The notes: a model not told the origin generated them from the sequence alone. Shown: positions 17,175 through 26,670, numbered from the stretch's first letter. The stretch: DNA of 64,000 bases from PALSA-660 sp963726435 (GCA_963726435.1 CAVSCJ010000001.1:296938-360937), one strand, 5' to 3'. A program made the numbers and translations.

Positions 17175-17495
17175 CTACCTCACCTCCGGCAGTTCGCAGC
17201 CCTCGGGCACCATGGTGATGGCGTCCGCCGGGCACACATTCGCGCAGACGCCACAGCCCTTGCAGTGGTTCAGGTTGAAGTCGGTGACCTTCTCGTCGGC
17301 GACGTTGACCGCACTGTCGGGGCAGTAGATCCAGCAGAAGAGACACTGCGTGCACTTGGCGTCGTCGCGGGTCGGGCGCTGGCTGCGCCAGCCGCCGGTG
17401 ACGTAGTCGCGCGAATTGCCCGAGTCCGGGATGACCGCACCGATGGGGAACTCGTCCGACTTCCACTCGCCTATCTTCGAGATGTCCCAGGTCAC
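17175..17495 (-). CDS. porD: Pyruvate:ferredoxin oxidoreductase, delta (ferredoxin) subunit
   Basis: 106 residues with two [4Fe-4S] motifs, CTQCLFCWIYCP and CKGCGVCANVCP, that pass electrons from PorB to soluble ferredoxin. The GTG at 17495 overlaps the TGA of porG (GTGA), which fixes the start although the frame is open much further upstream. Confidence 0.93.
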   Translation of the reverse strand: MTWDISKIGEWKSDEFPIGAVIPDSGNSRDYVTGGWRSQRPTRDDAKCTQCLFCWIYCPDSAVNVADEKVTDFNLNHCKGCGVCANVCPADAITMVPEGCELPEVR

Positions 17496-18067
17496 GAGGA
17501 CTGCACCTCCTCGTAGGCGCGGGTCACGGACGCGACGTTGGCATCTATGACATCCTGGCTGAACTTCTTGCCGAACGTCTTGGCCAAGTGCCCCGAGACC
17601 TGCTCGAGAGTGAAGAGACCGGTGAGCTTCGCGAGCGCTCCGATCATCGGGGTGTTCGGCATGTCGCGCTTGAGAGTCTCGAGCGAGATACCCGTCGCGT
17701 CGACGCAGGCGACGTGCCCGCCCACGAGGTTGAGCGCAGCACGGACGGCCGTGGGAGAGCTGCAGGTGTTGACGATGATCGTGCCGTCGGCGGTGAGACC
17801 GCGCGCGACGTCGACTATCGGAAGAAGGGTCTCGTCGAGCACCACTACGACGCTCGGACGCTCGATGTTGTTGTGGATCTCGATCGGGTCTTCGCTGATG
17901 CGCGTGAACGCCTGGATCGGCGCCCCCATGCGTTCCGGACCGTACTCCGGCATCGCTTGGATGTAGCGATCGAGCTCGAGCGCGGTCTCGGCGACGAGCT
18001 TGGCCGCCGTCACTGCTCCCTGGCCCGCGCGCGCATGCCAACGGATCTCCGTCAGTTGCTGTCGCAT
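17492..18067 (-). CDS. porG: Pyruvate:ferredoxin oxidoreductase, gamma subunit
   Basis: 191 residues of the gamma/KorC fold: RWHARAGQGAVTAAKLVAE at the N terminus, and PEYGPERMGAPIQAF. The ATG at 18067 is preceded by AGGGG about eight bases upstream; an alternative ATG seven codons earlier lacks this. First gene of porGDAB, with a 223-base upstream gap that should hold the operon promoter. Confidence 0.92.
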   Translation of the reverse strand: MRQQLTEIRWHARAGQGAVTAAKLVAETALELDRYIQAMPEYGPERMGAPIQAFTRISEDPIEIHNNIERPSVVVVLDETLLPIVDVARGLTADGTIIVNTCSSPTAVRAALNLVGGHVACVDATGISLETLKRDMPNTPMIGALAKLTGLFTLEQVSGHLAKTFGKKFSQDVIDANVASVTRAYEEVQSS

Positions 18068-18164
18068 GCAAGCCCCTTTCGGTCGCATTCGTGCGCCGGT
18101 CCGGCTGTTGCGGCGCGAGACGCCATACCTCCTCGCGCAGCCGGATTGTGAAGTGCAGGCCACG

Positions 18165-18194
18165 ATACCCGCGCGCGCCTGCGCACGCGGGTAT
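18165..18194 (-). terminator. Inverted repeat between recR and porG
   Basis: ATACCCGCG (18165-18173) and its complement (18186-18194) enclose a GC-rich 12-base loop, about 100 bases downstream of the recR stop. It could end recR transcription. The remainder of the gap 18068-18290 presumably contains the por promoter, which I cannot place. Confidence 0.35.
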
Positions 18195-18290
18195 GCGGAG
18201 GCATGCCAGCGGCGAACGCACCCGATGCGTCGGTGAACGGCGACCAGGAACTGGCAGATGCGGCCGACCCAATGCCCTCGGGGGCGAGGA

Positions 18291-18890
18291 TCACATCTCC
18301 CGCCGGGCCTCCAGGGCGCGCCCGAGAGTGACCTCGTCAGCGAACTCGAGGTCCCCGCCTACGGGTAGTCCGGAGGCGATGCGAGTGACCTTGATGCCGA
18401 GCGGCTTGATGAGCCGGGAGAGGTAGAGCGCCGTCGTCTCTCCCTCTATGTTCGGATTCGTCGCGATGACCACCTCGGCCACCGACTCGTCGGCCAGGCG
18501 CTCGATGAGCTCGTGCGCGCGAAGCTGCTCGGGCCCGATGCCGTCGATCGGAGAGATGGCGCCCTGCAGCACGTGGTACAGCCCGTGGAACTCTCCCGTG
18601 CGCTCGATCGCGACCACGTCCCGCGGCTCTTCCACGACGCACAGGATCGCGGGGTCGCGGCGCGGGTCGGCGCAGTACTCGCACAAGTCGGCGGACGCGA
18701 AGTTGAAGCAACGCGAGCAGAAGTGGATCTGACGCTTGACCTCGACGATCGCGTCCGACAGCCTCTGGGCGGCCGCGTCGTCCCCCTTGAGCAGGAAGAA
18801 CGCGATCCGTTGAGCCGACTTCGGGCCGACGCCTGGGAGCCGCTCGAGTTCCTCGAGCAGCCTTGTGATCGGTTCGGCGTAGTAGGACAT
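18291..18890 (-). CDS. recR: Recombination protein RecR
   Basis: 199 residues, full length for the family. Order: N-terminal helix-hairpin-helix (LPGVGPKSAQRIAF), four-Cys zinc motif (CSRCFNFASADLCEYC) at ~57-72, then a Toprim domain (CVVEEPRDVVAIERTG and TNPNIEGETTALYL). RecR works with RecO/RecF to load RecA on gapped DNA. It sits 4 bases after ybaB in the conserved dnaX-ybaB-recR cluster. Confidence 0.97.
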   Translation of the reverse strand: MSYYAEPITRLLEELERLPGVGPKSAQRIAFFLLKGDDAAAQRLSDAIVEVKRQIHFCSRCFNFASADLCEYCADPRRDPAILCVVEEPRDVVAIERTGEFHGLYHVLQGAISPIDGIGPEQLRAHELIERLADESVAEVVIATNPNIEGETTALYLSRLIKPLGIKVTRIASGLPVGGDLEFADEVTLGRALEARREM

Positions 18891-18894
18891 CGAC

Positions 18895-19215
18895 CTAGAA
18901 CCCGAGGCCGCCGGGCAGGCCGAGCCCGCCCATCACGCGAGACATCTTGGTGTTGGCCAAGTCCTGCGCCTCACGCAACGCCTCGTTCACCGCCGCAACG
19001 ACCATGTCCTGCAGCATGCCGACGTCGTCGGGATCGACCGCGCGCGCGTCGATCACCACATCCGTGACGGTGAGGCCTCCTGTGATGGTGACCCTGACCG
19101 CGCCACCGCCCGCTGAGGCGCTCACCAGGTCCGAGGCGAGCTCCTCTTGGACGCGCGCCATCTCAGCCTGCGCCTTCTGGACCTGCTTCATAGCGTTGTT
19201 CATGTTCGGCTTCAT
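18895..19215 (-). CDS. ybaB: YbaB/EbfC-family nucleoid-associated protein
   Basis: 106 residues; N-terminal helix MNNAMKQVQKAQAEMARVQ region, the beta motif VRVTITGGLTVTDVVID, and a Gly/Leu-rich C terminus. These dimeric proteins bind DNA and are nearly always encoded between dnaX and recR, as here. Its ATG directly abuts the dnaX stop. Confidence 0.95.
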   Translation of the reverse strand: MKPNMNNAMKQVQKAQAEMARVQEELASDLVSASAGGGAVRVTITGGLTVTDVVIDARAVDPDDVGMLQDMVVAAVNEALREAQDLANTKMSRVMGGLGLPGGLGF

Positions 19216-20961
19216 TCACGAGTCCTTCCGGTCGTCATCGGAGGAGGTCGACACGACCTCGGCCCCGAGGCCATCGATCAGAATGCGATCCAGCGATCCG
19301 TAATCCGAGCCCGGCGTCGGGGCCGCGGGCTCGGCTTCGGCACCCGGATCGGGCGGGTCGTCCCCCAGCGGGCGCACCGCCCCGCGTCCCAACTGGTAGC
19401 GGATCGCGACATGCCACCCGAGGACGTCGCGGACCGAGTCGCGAAGGAGCGCGACGACGTCCTGCTCCTCGGCGGCCCTCACCAAGACCCGGCGGCTCGG
19501 ATCGAACTCCACCACCACCGTGTCGCCGTCCACGTCGGCCTCGGTCTCAAGGAAGAGCTTGCTCGCGGCGGGGCGGGATTCCTTCACACGATTGATGACG
19601 TCCTTCCAGCGGCGGCGCAGCTCTCCGACGTCCAGCGAGACGGCCCGCGAGGCAACCGGACGGGTCTCGTTCGCCTTCGCTGCGGGCGCCGACTCCGCCG
19701 GCGGCTCCGCGACGTCGGCTTCACCGGCGGGCGATGCCACCGCGGGCTCCGCCGTCACGGTGCGCGCCTTCGAGACTGGGGCCGCCGCGTTGGCGGCGGG
19801 CCGGGTCGCGATCGCCTTGCCGGATTCCAGCGAAGCGACACGCTCGGCCAGTGACTCCAGGGTCAGGTCGGAGACGGGCCGGGCGATGCGTGCGAGCGAG
19901 ACCTCGAGCGCCAGCCTTGCATCGGGAGCCCACCTCAGCTGCGCCGACAGGCGACCGAGCTCGTCGAGCAGCCTTGAGAGGCGGTCGAGGTCGAACAGGG
20001 CGACCTGCGCGCGAAGCCGTTCGGCGTCCGCGGCCGTATGGTCCACCAGTCCGGCCGTTTCGCCCGAGGCGGAGGTGACGTAGAGGTCACGCACATGCGA
20101 CGTCAGCGCACGGACGAACTCAGGGACGTCGTGGCCGGACTCGACGAGGCCGGAGACGAGGTCGAAGAGACCGGCGACGTCCCGCTGGGAGATCAGGTCC
20201 ACCGCCCGGAACAACTGGGCGGTGTCGACCTCGCCGAGAAGCCCTTCCACGTCCGCGACAGTCACCGACTTGCCCGTGAACGCCGCCAACTGATCGAGGG
20301 TGCCTATCGCATCGCGCATGCTGCCGGCGGCATGTCGCGCGACCAGGGTCAGAGAGCCCGGCTCGACGGCGATGCCTTCCAAACCCGCGATGTAGTCGAG
20401 GCGCTTCACGATGTCCTCCGTGCTGATGCGGCGGAAATCGAAGCGCTGGCAGCGGGAGTGGATGGTCTCCGGGACCTTCTGCGGGTGTGTCGTGCAGAGA
20501 ACGAACACGGTCTTGGGGGGCGGCTCCTCGAGTGTCTTGAGCAGCGCGTTGAACGCCGAGGTCGAGAGCATGTGGACCTCGTCGATGATGTACACCTTGT
20601 AGCCGCCACGGGTCGCGGCGTAGTTGACCTTGCTGATGACCTCGTCGCGCAGGGCGTCCACGCCCGTGCGGGACGCCGCGTCGAGCTCGTAGACGTCCGG
20701 ATGGCGCCCCTCGGTGATCTCGCGGCACTGCTCGCAGGTGTTGTCCGGGTCCGGGGTCGGCCCCTTCTCGCAGTCGAGCGCCTTGGCCAAGATGCGTGCC
20801 GTGGTGGTCTTGCCCGTCCCGCGCGGGCCGCAGAAGAGGTAGGCGTGCGCCACGGCTCCCTCGGCGACCGCGTTGCGCAGCGTCCTGGTGACGTGCTCCT
20901 GGCCGACCACGTCATCGAAGCACTGCGGACGGTACGTGCGGTACAGGGACTGGTGCGCCAT
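19216..20961 (-). CDS. dnaX: DNA polymerase III subunits gamma/tau
   Basis: 581 residues. AAA+ clamp-loader domain with Walker A (GPRGTGKTTTARILAKAL), zinc-module cysteines (around TCEQC), Walker B (VYIIDEVHML) and the arginine finger in IHSRCQRF. A long Ala/Pro-rich linker (~380-450) precedes a tau-type C terminus that contacts the polymerase. The start motif SLYRTYRPQCFDDVVGQEHV is standard. No A-run suggesting programmed frameshift is apparent. Just downstream of the SRP RNA gene. Confidence 0.96.
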   Translation of the reverse strand: MAHQSLYRTYRPQCFDDVVGQEHVTRTLRNAVAEGAVAHAYLFCGPRGTGKTTTARILAKALDCEKGPTPDPDNTCEQCREITEGRHPDVYELDAASRTGVDALRDEVISKVNYAATRGGYKVYIIDEVHMLSTSAFNALLKTLEEPPPKTVFVLCTTHPQKVPETIHSRCQRFDFRRISTEDIVKRLDYIAGLEGIAVEPGSLTLVARHAAGSMRDAIGTLDQLAAFTGKSVTVADVEGLLGEVDTAQLFRAVDLISQRDVAGLFDLVSGLVESGHDVPEFVRALTSHVRDLYVTSASGETAGLVDHTAADAERLRAQVALFDLDRLSRLLDELGRLSAQLRWAPDARLALEVSLARIARPVSDLTLESLAERVASLESGKAIATRPAANAAAPVSKARTVTAEPAVASPAGEADVAEPPAESAPAAKANETRPVASRAVSLDVGELRRRWKDVINRVKESRPAASKLFLETEADVDGDTVVVEFDPSRRVLVRAAEEQDVVALLRDSVRDVLGWHVAIRYQLGRGAVRPLGDDPPDPGAEAEPAAPTPGSDYGSLDRILIDGLGAEVVSTSSDDDRKDS

Positions 20962-21010
20962 AGGTGGTCTTCAGGCTTCCCATCGGGGGCGGACGTCGGC
21001 CGGCACGAGA

Positions 21011-21016
21011 AGTATA
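21011..21016 (-). promoter_or_regulatory. Putative -10 element of dnaX-ybaB-recR
   Basis: Minus-strand TATACT about 50 bases upstream of the dnaX ATG, in the gap between dnaX and the SRP RNA. The -35 is weak. Confidence 0.4.
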
Positions 21017-21071
21017 CAGGCGCGCCGTGACGCAAGATGCTTCATCGAACGCGGGGCCGGAGCAGGCGGAC

Positions 21072-21182
<111 letters not shown>

Positions 21183-21195
21183 GGGACGGTTGCGT

Positions 21196-21201
21196 AGTGT
21201 A
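21196..21201 (-). promoter_or_regulatory. Putative extended -10 of the SRP RNA gene
   Basis: Minus-strand TGCTACACT: a TGn extension plus TACACT, ending 13 bases before the inferred 5' end of the SRP RNA. Confidence 0.55.
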
Positions 21202-21312
21202 GCACCTGGCGACCTTCGATCAGAAGCCGCCGACGGCTATCGCCGACGCCCGGACGGCGCCCGGTCCGGGTATCTACGTGGCGTCACCCGCAGCAAAGGA
21301 GGTCATCGAGGA

Positions 21313-21786
21313 ATGTATGTCTCCAGCAGTGCGTACGAGGACGGCGCGGAGATGCCTGCGCGTTTCGCAACGAGGCAGGTCCTGGACGGCACCGGCGCGT
21401 CCATCCCGCTCGCATGGGGGGACGAGCCGGCGGGCACCCGTTCGTTCGCCGTCGAGATGATCGATCATCACCCCGTCGCTCGCGAGTGGCTCCACTGGCT
21501 GGTCGTGGACATCCCCGCGCCAGCCCACGGGATCGGCGAAGGCGCATCCGGCACCCCTGCCATGCCCGCCGGCGCGCTCGAGCTGCTCAACAGAGCTGGC
21601 CGCGTCGGCTACGGTGGCCCGCAACCGCCGGTGGGCAGCGGCATCCACGACTACGAGACCACCGTCCTTGCGCTCGACATCCCACGCCTGGGAGTGCACG
21701 CCGACGCGACTCTTGAGGACGTGCGCAAGGCGATGAACGGCCACATCCTGGCCCGTGCCGCGATAGTGGGGCGCTTCGGCCGATAG
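21313..21786 (+). CDS. YbhB/YbcL-type phosphatidylethanolamine-binding (RKIP-like) protein
   Basis: 157 residues of the PEBP fold. Landmarks: IPLAWGDEPAGTRSFA, the DHHP ligand-pocket loop, HWLVVDIPA, and GYGGPQPPVGSGIHDYETTVLALD. The ATG at 21313 has AGGAGGT about 9 bases upstream; earlier codons in the frame overlap the SRP RNA. Bacterial members are cytosolic or periplasmic and of unclear function; no signal peptide here. Confidence 0.88.
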   Translation: MYVSSSAYEDGAEMPARFATRQVLDGTGASIPLAWGDEPAGTRSFAVEMIDHHPVAREWLHWLVVDIPAPAHGIGEGASGTPAMPAGALELLNRAGRVGYGGPQPPVGSGIHDYETTVLALDIPRLGVHADATLEDVRKAMNGHILARAAIVGRFGR

Positions 21787-21812
21787 GGCCGGGTGCCTTC
21801 GATCCCGGACCG

Positions 21813-22568
21813 TCAGCCGATGCGCAAGCAGCGCATGGACACGCTGCCGAGATCGATCCCCGAGTGCGTGAACGCGAGCGGGTCGTCGTCGCGGCGAAGG
21901 GCTGTCGCGTACATGAGCGGAAGGTAGTGCTCGTTCGTGGGGACCGCGAGGGCGGCGACATAACCGAGTTGCTCGTAGTCGACCAGCGCGTCGTCATCCC
22001 TCGCCTCCAATCGGTCGCGCACCCACTCGTCGAACTCGACCGCCCAGGGGTACGGCTCGGCGCCGTCGTCGCGTCGTACCGCCCGCAGGTTGTGGACGAT
22101 GTTGCCGCTCCCGATGACGAGCACCCCTTCGTCTCGCAGCACCGCGAGGCGGCTGCCGATCTCGAAGTGCTCCTCAGGGGACGCCGCCGCATCGAGGGAG
22201 AGTTCCAAGAGGGGGACGTCGGCGTCCGGATACATGTGGTGGAGGATCGCCCATGAGGCGTGGTCAAAACCCCAGGCGTCGTCGCAGACCACCCCGGCGA
22301 GGGCGGCGACCTCCTGAGCCAGCTCCGGCGCACCTGGTGCCGGATAGCTCATCGCGTATAGCTCGGGCGGGAAGCCCATGAAGTCGTGGATGGTTCGGGG
22401 ATGACGCGCACACAGCACGCGCGTGCCGCGGGTCACCCAGTGCGCCGAGACCACGAGAACCGCGGCCGGCCGGGGCAAGGCAGCGGCGAGAGCGGCGAGA
22501 CTTCGGGTGAACTCGTTGTCCTCGAGGGCGTTCATGGGCGACCCATGTCCCACGAAGATCGCTGGCAT
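21813..22568 (-). CDS. YgiD/DODA-type class III extradiol ring-cleavage dioxygenase
   Basis: 251 residues. Metal-site signatures: FVGHGSPMNAL near the N terminus, VVSAHWVTRGT, IHDFMGFPPELY, and GSGNIVHNL. This LigB-like family includes bacterial 4,5-DOPA dioxygenases; the natural substrate is unknown. ATG at 22568 matches the usual N terminus; an in-frame ATG at 22607 is an alternative. Convergent with the PEBP gene. Confidence 0.87.
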   Translation of the reverse strand: MPAIFVGHGSPMNALEDNEFTRSLAALAAALPRPAAVLVVSAHWVTRGTRVLCARHPRTIHDFMGFPPELYAMSYPAPGAPELAQEVAALAGVVCDDAWGFDHASWAILHHMYPDADVPLLELSLDAAASPEEHFEIGSRLAVLRDEGVLVIGSGNIVHNLRAVRRDDGAEPYPWAVEFDEWVRDRLEARDDDALVDYEQLGYVAALAVPTNEHYLPLMYATALRRDDDPLAFTHSGIDLGSVSMRCLRIG

Positions 22569-22833
22569 GGGAGCAGGGTCACGTCGCACGGCCGGTCCAT
22601 CGCTCATGCGCACGCTGGAGCAATGGCCGTGCCCATACCTCGGATGAGTCGCCGGACCCGGTGCACCTGGGAGACTCCCGCCAGTGTTGCAGGTCACACC
22701 CGTCGATACTCTCATCTCGAACGCCGCACGCGAGCGGTGCTATGCGGAGCCTCCGCCGACCCTACACCGTCGTGCGACAGAAGTCGTGGGCCCTGCGATC
22801 GCTCTCATCGGCCACATCTTCGGGTCCGATCTC

Positions 22834-22864
22834 TTGACCCTGACGCAACGTCAGGGTCTACGCT
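22834..22864 (+). promoter_or_regulatory. MerR-type promoter/operator of the TipAL-like regulator
   Basis: -35 TTGACC (22834-22839) and -10 TACGCT (22859-22864) are separated by 19 bases, the overlong spacer typical of MerR-activated promoters. A perfect 10-3-10 palindrome (GACCCTGACG, CAA, CGTCAGGGTC; 22836-22858) fills the spacer. It lies 20 bases before the MerR gene's ATG, implying autoregulation. Confidence 0.8.
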
Positions 22865-22884
22865 GCGTTGCGGAGGTGATCGAG

Positions 22885-23643
22885 ATGGGTCTCACGGTAG
22901 GCGAGGTCGCTTCGCTCGCGGCGGTCAGCGTCCGGACGCTGCACCACTACGATCGGATCGGCCTTCTCAAGCCCTCGGAGCGCTCCGGGAGCGGATACCG
23001 GCACTACAGCGACGGCGATCTTGAGGCCCTGCAGCAGATCCTGTTCTTCAAGGAGCTGGGGTTCGGGCTGGCGGAGATCGCGCGCATCATGCACGACCCT
23101 TCGTTCGATCGCCTCGAGGCTCTGCGGATGCAGGGCCGGATGCTGAAGGACAAGTCGGCGCAGCTCGCTCTGATGGCGGAAGCCGTCGAGGCTGCGATCG
23201 ACGCGACGAAGGGAGGCGTCACATTGGACGCCAGCGACATGTTCGAGGTCTTCGGGGAGTTCGACCCGAAGGAGTATGAGAAGGAGGCAGAGGAGCGCTG
23301 GGGCTCGACCGACGCCTACAAGGAGTCGGCGCGCCGAGCCGCCCGATACACCAAGGCGGACTGGCTACGTTTCAGAGAGGAGTCCGAGGCCATCAACGCC
23401 GCGACCGTTGCCGCGATGGAGGCCGGGCTGCCCGCCGACAGCGTCGAGGCCATGGACGCCGTGGACCGGCACCGCCTGCTGATCGACAAGTGGTTCTACC
23501 CGTGCCCGCCCGCGATGCACTGCGGGCTGGCGGAGATGTACATGGCCGACCCGAGGTTCGCGGACAACTACGAGAAGATCCACGTTGGCATGGCTCTCTA
23601 CGTCCACGACGCCATCCTGGCTAACGCGGCGCGCTCGAGGTAG
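22885..23643 (+). CDS. TipAL-like MerR-family regulator with TipAS domain
   Basis: 252 residues. N-terminal MerR winged helix-turn-helix (LTVGEVASLAAVSVRTLHHYDRIGLL, residues ~2-27 and beyond), a dimer helix, then a TipAS antibiotic-recognition-type domain (~110-252; HCGLAEMYMADPRFADNYEKI region). TipAS domains bind thiopeptide or other drug ligands and switch the regulator. ATG at 22885 follows GGAGGTGAT. The promoter just upstream has a MerR-type 19-base spacer. Confidence 0.92.
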   Translation: MGLTVGEVASLAAVSVRTLHHYDRIGLLKPSERSGSGYRHYSDGDLEALQQILFFKELGFGLAEIARIMHDPSFDRLEALRMQGRMLKDKSAQLALMAEAVEAAIDATKGGVTLDASDMFEVFGEFDPKEYEKEAEERWGSTDAYKESARRAARYTKADWLRFREESEAINAATVAAMEAGLPADSVEAMDAVDRHRLLIDKWFYPCPPAMHCGLAEMYMADPRFADNYEKIHVGMALYVHDAILANAARSR

Positions 23644-23666
23644 AGGCTGCCACGCACTCGAGTCAT

Positions 23667-23704
23667 CCCGACGGCCCCGCCCCGAGAAGGGCGGGGCCGT
23701 CGGG
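23667..23704. terminator. Bidirectional hairpin terminator
   Basis: A perfect 16-bp stem (CCCGACGGCCCCGCCC and its complement) with loop CGAGAA, between the convergent MerR and EamA genes. No T-run, but position and strength fit a terminator. Confidence 0.75.
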
Positions 23705-23800
23705 AGTCCTGGAGGATCAGCGTCGACGGCGGTCGCGCGGCCCGTGCGACCGCGAGCGCCAGGCTTGGTGACAAGCGTGAGCGGACGCGGCGGCGGGCCC

Positions 23801-24640
23801 CTACCGAACCGCCGTCAGCACTACTGCCACCAGCGCCAGAGCCACCCCGGCGCGCTGCGCCCAGTGCATCCGCTCATGCAGGACGGCGCGTGCCAGCAGG
23901 ATCGTCACGACCGGATAGAGCGAGCCCAGGACCGAGGCCACGGCCAGCGGGCCGATGCGCACGGCCGCCAGCAACACGACGTTCGACGCCATGTCCAGCA
24001 CTCCCGCCCCGTAGGCGGGCACGCGCGCGGCGGGGGCAAGGGTCAAGCTCCCCCGGCGCAGGAAGGTGACGGCCCCGAGCAGCGGAACTGAGACGACGCG
24101 AGCGGCGAGCAACGGAACGAACCCGCTCTCCTTCCCGGCGAACGAGAGGAACGTGATCGCGAACGCGAACGCGACGCCGGCGACCACCGACAGGACGATG
24201 GCGCGTGGCGGCATCAGCACGCGGTCGTCGGGATGCCCCGTCGCGCTCACGATGACGACGGCGACCAGAGCGAGCGCGAGGCCGACCAGGGAAAGGGGCC
24301 GCACGCTGGTGCCGCTCGCCAGGTCGTAGAGGGCCGGCAGCGAGCCGGAGAGCGCCGCCGTGATCGGCGCCACGATGCACATGCGTCCGCAAGCCAGCCC
24401 GCCGTAGAGCGCGGTCACCCCGATGCCGCCGGCGACCCCGAGTGCGGCGCCCCAAGTCAGATCGCTCGTCGTATAGGGGGACGGGAAGAACAGCACTGCG
24501 GCGCCGATGACGACGAGACCGATGAAGTGCGCGTTGGCGGTGACAGCGAACGCCGAGTCACGTCGGGCGGCGAGACCCCCGAGGAAGTCGGAGCACCCGA
24601 AGAACAGGGACGCTGTGGTGGCTAGCAGGATCGTCGGCAT
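23801..24640 (-). CDS. EamA/DMT-family transporter
   Basis: 279 residues with ten predicted membrane helices in two EamA repeats; the second repeat ends in the typical LGSLYPVVTILLARAVLHER segment (helices 9-10). Such transporters export or import metabolites or amino acids; substrate not predictable. ATG at 24640. Confidence 0.9.
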   Translation of the reverse strand: MPTILLATTASLFFGCSDFLGGLAARRDSAFAVTANAHFIGLVVIGAAVLFFPSPYTTSDLTWGAALGVAGGIGVTALYGGLACGRMCIVAPITAALSGSLPALYDLASGTSVRPLSLVGLALALVAVVIVSATGHPDDRVLMPPRAIVLSVVAGVAFAFAITFLSFAGKESGFVPLLAARVVSVPLLGAVTFLRRGSLTLAPAARVPAYGAGVLDMASNVVLLAAVRIGPLAVASVLGSLYPVVTILLARAVLHERMHWAQRAGVALALVAVVLTAVR

Positions 24641-24685
24641 GCGAGCGATGTTACATGGTGTCGCCGCCCGATCGCTCAGACACGC

Positions 24686-26533
24686 CTAGCCGGCCCCGCC
24701 GCCTCCGCCGCCTCCGCCGCCGCCGCCGCCGCCCGAGAAGCCGCCACCGCCACCGCTCGACCCCGACGTCTGACTCGTGGCGACCTGCGACGCGGAGACG
24801 AACCCCGACTGCAAGGCGCCGATCGGAGAATTGACGCCGGTGCCCGCGTACACCCACCAGTAGGTGGTCTGGAACCCGGGGTCCTGGACGACCTGCGGGG
24901 CGACGTCACGCAGCTGTCTGATCACCTCGTCTGCGATGCCGAACACGACGGCGAGCACCAGGAAGCGGTTCCACAGAACGACGCTAGCCGGGGGCGCCTC
25001 CTGCAGGCGCGAGAAGTCGCGAAGGAAGTCGCGGACCGCGCGATACTGCGCGAACAGCTCGTTGCCCTGACGCGAGCGGCGCTTCATCAGGCCCGCGAAG
25101 ATGCCGCACGCTATCGCGGTCGGGAGCGCCACGGCCGCCGGCCAACCGTTCTCGAGGTAGATCGACCCGGCAATGCCCGCGAAGAAGAGGATGATCGTCA
25201 GGCAGCCGATCCCCCCCTGCCAGGAACCCGACTTGGGCTCGATGAACCCGAGCGTGACGATCTCCTTGCCGGCCGCCGTCTTCCATTCGGCGATGTCCTT
25301 GGTGTACGTGCTGGGGTTCTCCTTGGCGTACGCCTTGAGCTGCGCGAGGTCCACTCGCGTCCCGTCGCCGGCGTCGTCGAACAGGATCTTGAGAAGCGAC
25401 TCGTCGAGAGGGTTAGGAGCGGCGGCGCCCGGCACGCGCTCCAGCACGTAGCTCTGCTCGTCGCGCCCCATGAGTCCGGCGATCCCCGGCGAGTCGACCG
25501 TGGTCGGCCGCATCGTGATGACCTTGGAGTCTGCCAGGTTCATCAGCGTGGCCGCTATGTCGCTGTCCTGCGCGGCGCCCATGCGCCAGAGCGCTCCGAT
25601 CACAGCCGGATGGAGATCGGGGCGCGGGTCCTCCCGCAGGTAGCCGCCAGGGAACGAGGCGCGATACTCACGGCCGTAGCGGAGGAATGCCCAGGTCGCG
25701 AGCAGTAGGCTGCCGAGAGAGAGCAATCCGACCCCGATGAGGATCCCCCAGTACGCGAAGCGGGCCTTGGTCCGTTCCGCGTTGGCCGCGTTGGCGAGGC
25801 CCGCCTCCTCGGCCATCACCGATTCCCGCTGAGGCTGACTGGACGCCGGGAGCCCGGCGACCGCTTCGACGGGGTAGAGGACCCGTGCCTCCACGAACGT
25901 GTTGGCCGGCAGGTCGGCGACGCTGAGGTTCACGGCGCCCTCCTGCCCGATGCTCACGACGCCGGTCAGGGGACCGTGCGCCCAAGCGAGCACGCCGGCC
26001 TTCGTCAACGGGATGGACGGGGTGACGTCGATGCGGACCTGGCGGGTCGGAACGCCCCAGCCGTCCCCGACGAACTTCCAGTACAGCTCGCCGCAGTCGG
26101 CCCAGCGCTGGACCGCGCCCACGGCGTCGTAGACGATGCGCGTCGGGTAGAGCTGGTCGGCAGCCGAGATCGCAGCGTGCACGGTGACGAAGCTGCCGTC
26201 GTCGCTGACCGAGTAGGTGCCCGGGGTCACCGCGGTGCCCTGCACCAGCTCGAAGGGGACCTCACCGGCACCGGTCGAGTAGAGACCCAGGACCTCGATC
26301 GACTCGGACCCGCTCTTGTCCAGCCGCCACTCGACCCAGGAGTACGAGCCGCTGAAGTCGAACGTCCGGCTCTCGTCGATGTGCAGGGTGCCCGAAGTGT
26401 CGAAGGAGGCCGCGATGGTCAGGTCCGCGATCTCGTAGCTCTTGGCGATCGCGATGGAGGGAGCCAGGAGGAGCGCCACCACAAGAGCGAGCACCACGAA
26501 CAGAACGGGCCGGAACCATGGACACCGAGTCAT
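24686..26533 (-). CDS. DUF2207 membrane protein with glycine-rich tail
   Basis: 615 residues. Signal peptide or N-terminal anchor (~8-30), an extracytoplasmic beta-rich DUF2207 domain (~30-250), a membrane helix near 270-295 (WGILIGVGLLSLGSLLLATW), a cytoplasmic region (~300-430), a helical pair (~450-495), and a C-terminal tail of almost only glycine with a FSGGGG motif, usual in this family. Function unknown. ATG at 26533 chosen because the open frame upstream overlaps typA and lacks protein character. Confidence 0.85.
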   Translation of the reverse strand: MTRCPWFRPVLFVVLALVVALLLAPSIAIAKSYEIADLTIAASFDTSGTLHIDESRTFDFSGSYSWVEWRLDKSGSESIEVLGLYSTGAGEVPFELVQGTAVTPGTYSVSDDGSFVTVHAAISAADQLYPTRIVYDAVGAVQRWADCGELYWKFVGDGWGVPTRQVRIDVTPSIPLTKAGVLAWAHGPLTGVVSIGQEGAVNLSVADLPANTFVEARVLYPVEAVAGLPASSQPQRESVMAEEAGLANAANAERTKARFAYWGILIGVGLLSLGSLLLATWAFLRYGREYRASFPGGYLREDPRPDLHPAVIGALWRMGAAQDSDIAATLMNLADSKVITMRPTTVDSPGIAGLMGRDEQSYVLERVPGAAAPNPLDESLLKILFDDAGDGTRVDLAQLKAYAKENPSTYTKDIAEWKTAAGKEIVTLGFIEPKSGSWQGGIGCLTIILFFAGIAGSIYLENGWPAAVALPTAIACGIFAGLMKRRSRQGNELFAQYRAVRDFLRDFSRLQEAPPASVVLWNRFLVLAVVFGIADEVIRQLRDVAPQVVQDPGFQTTYWWVYAGTGVNSPIGALQSGFVSASQVATSQTSGSSGGGGGFSGGGGGGGGGGGGGAG

Positions 26534-26670
26534 CGCACGCACGACCGCTCCCCTCGCGCCGCTGGCAGTGCACGACTCGAGATTAGCACCGCGAGGTCGG
26601 CTGGCCGAGGCGTCGCCGGGGGGTGCGCCGGCGAGTTGAGGAGCGAAGCGACGATTGTCTGAGCCGGAAG

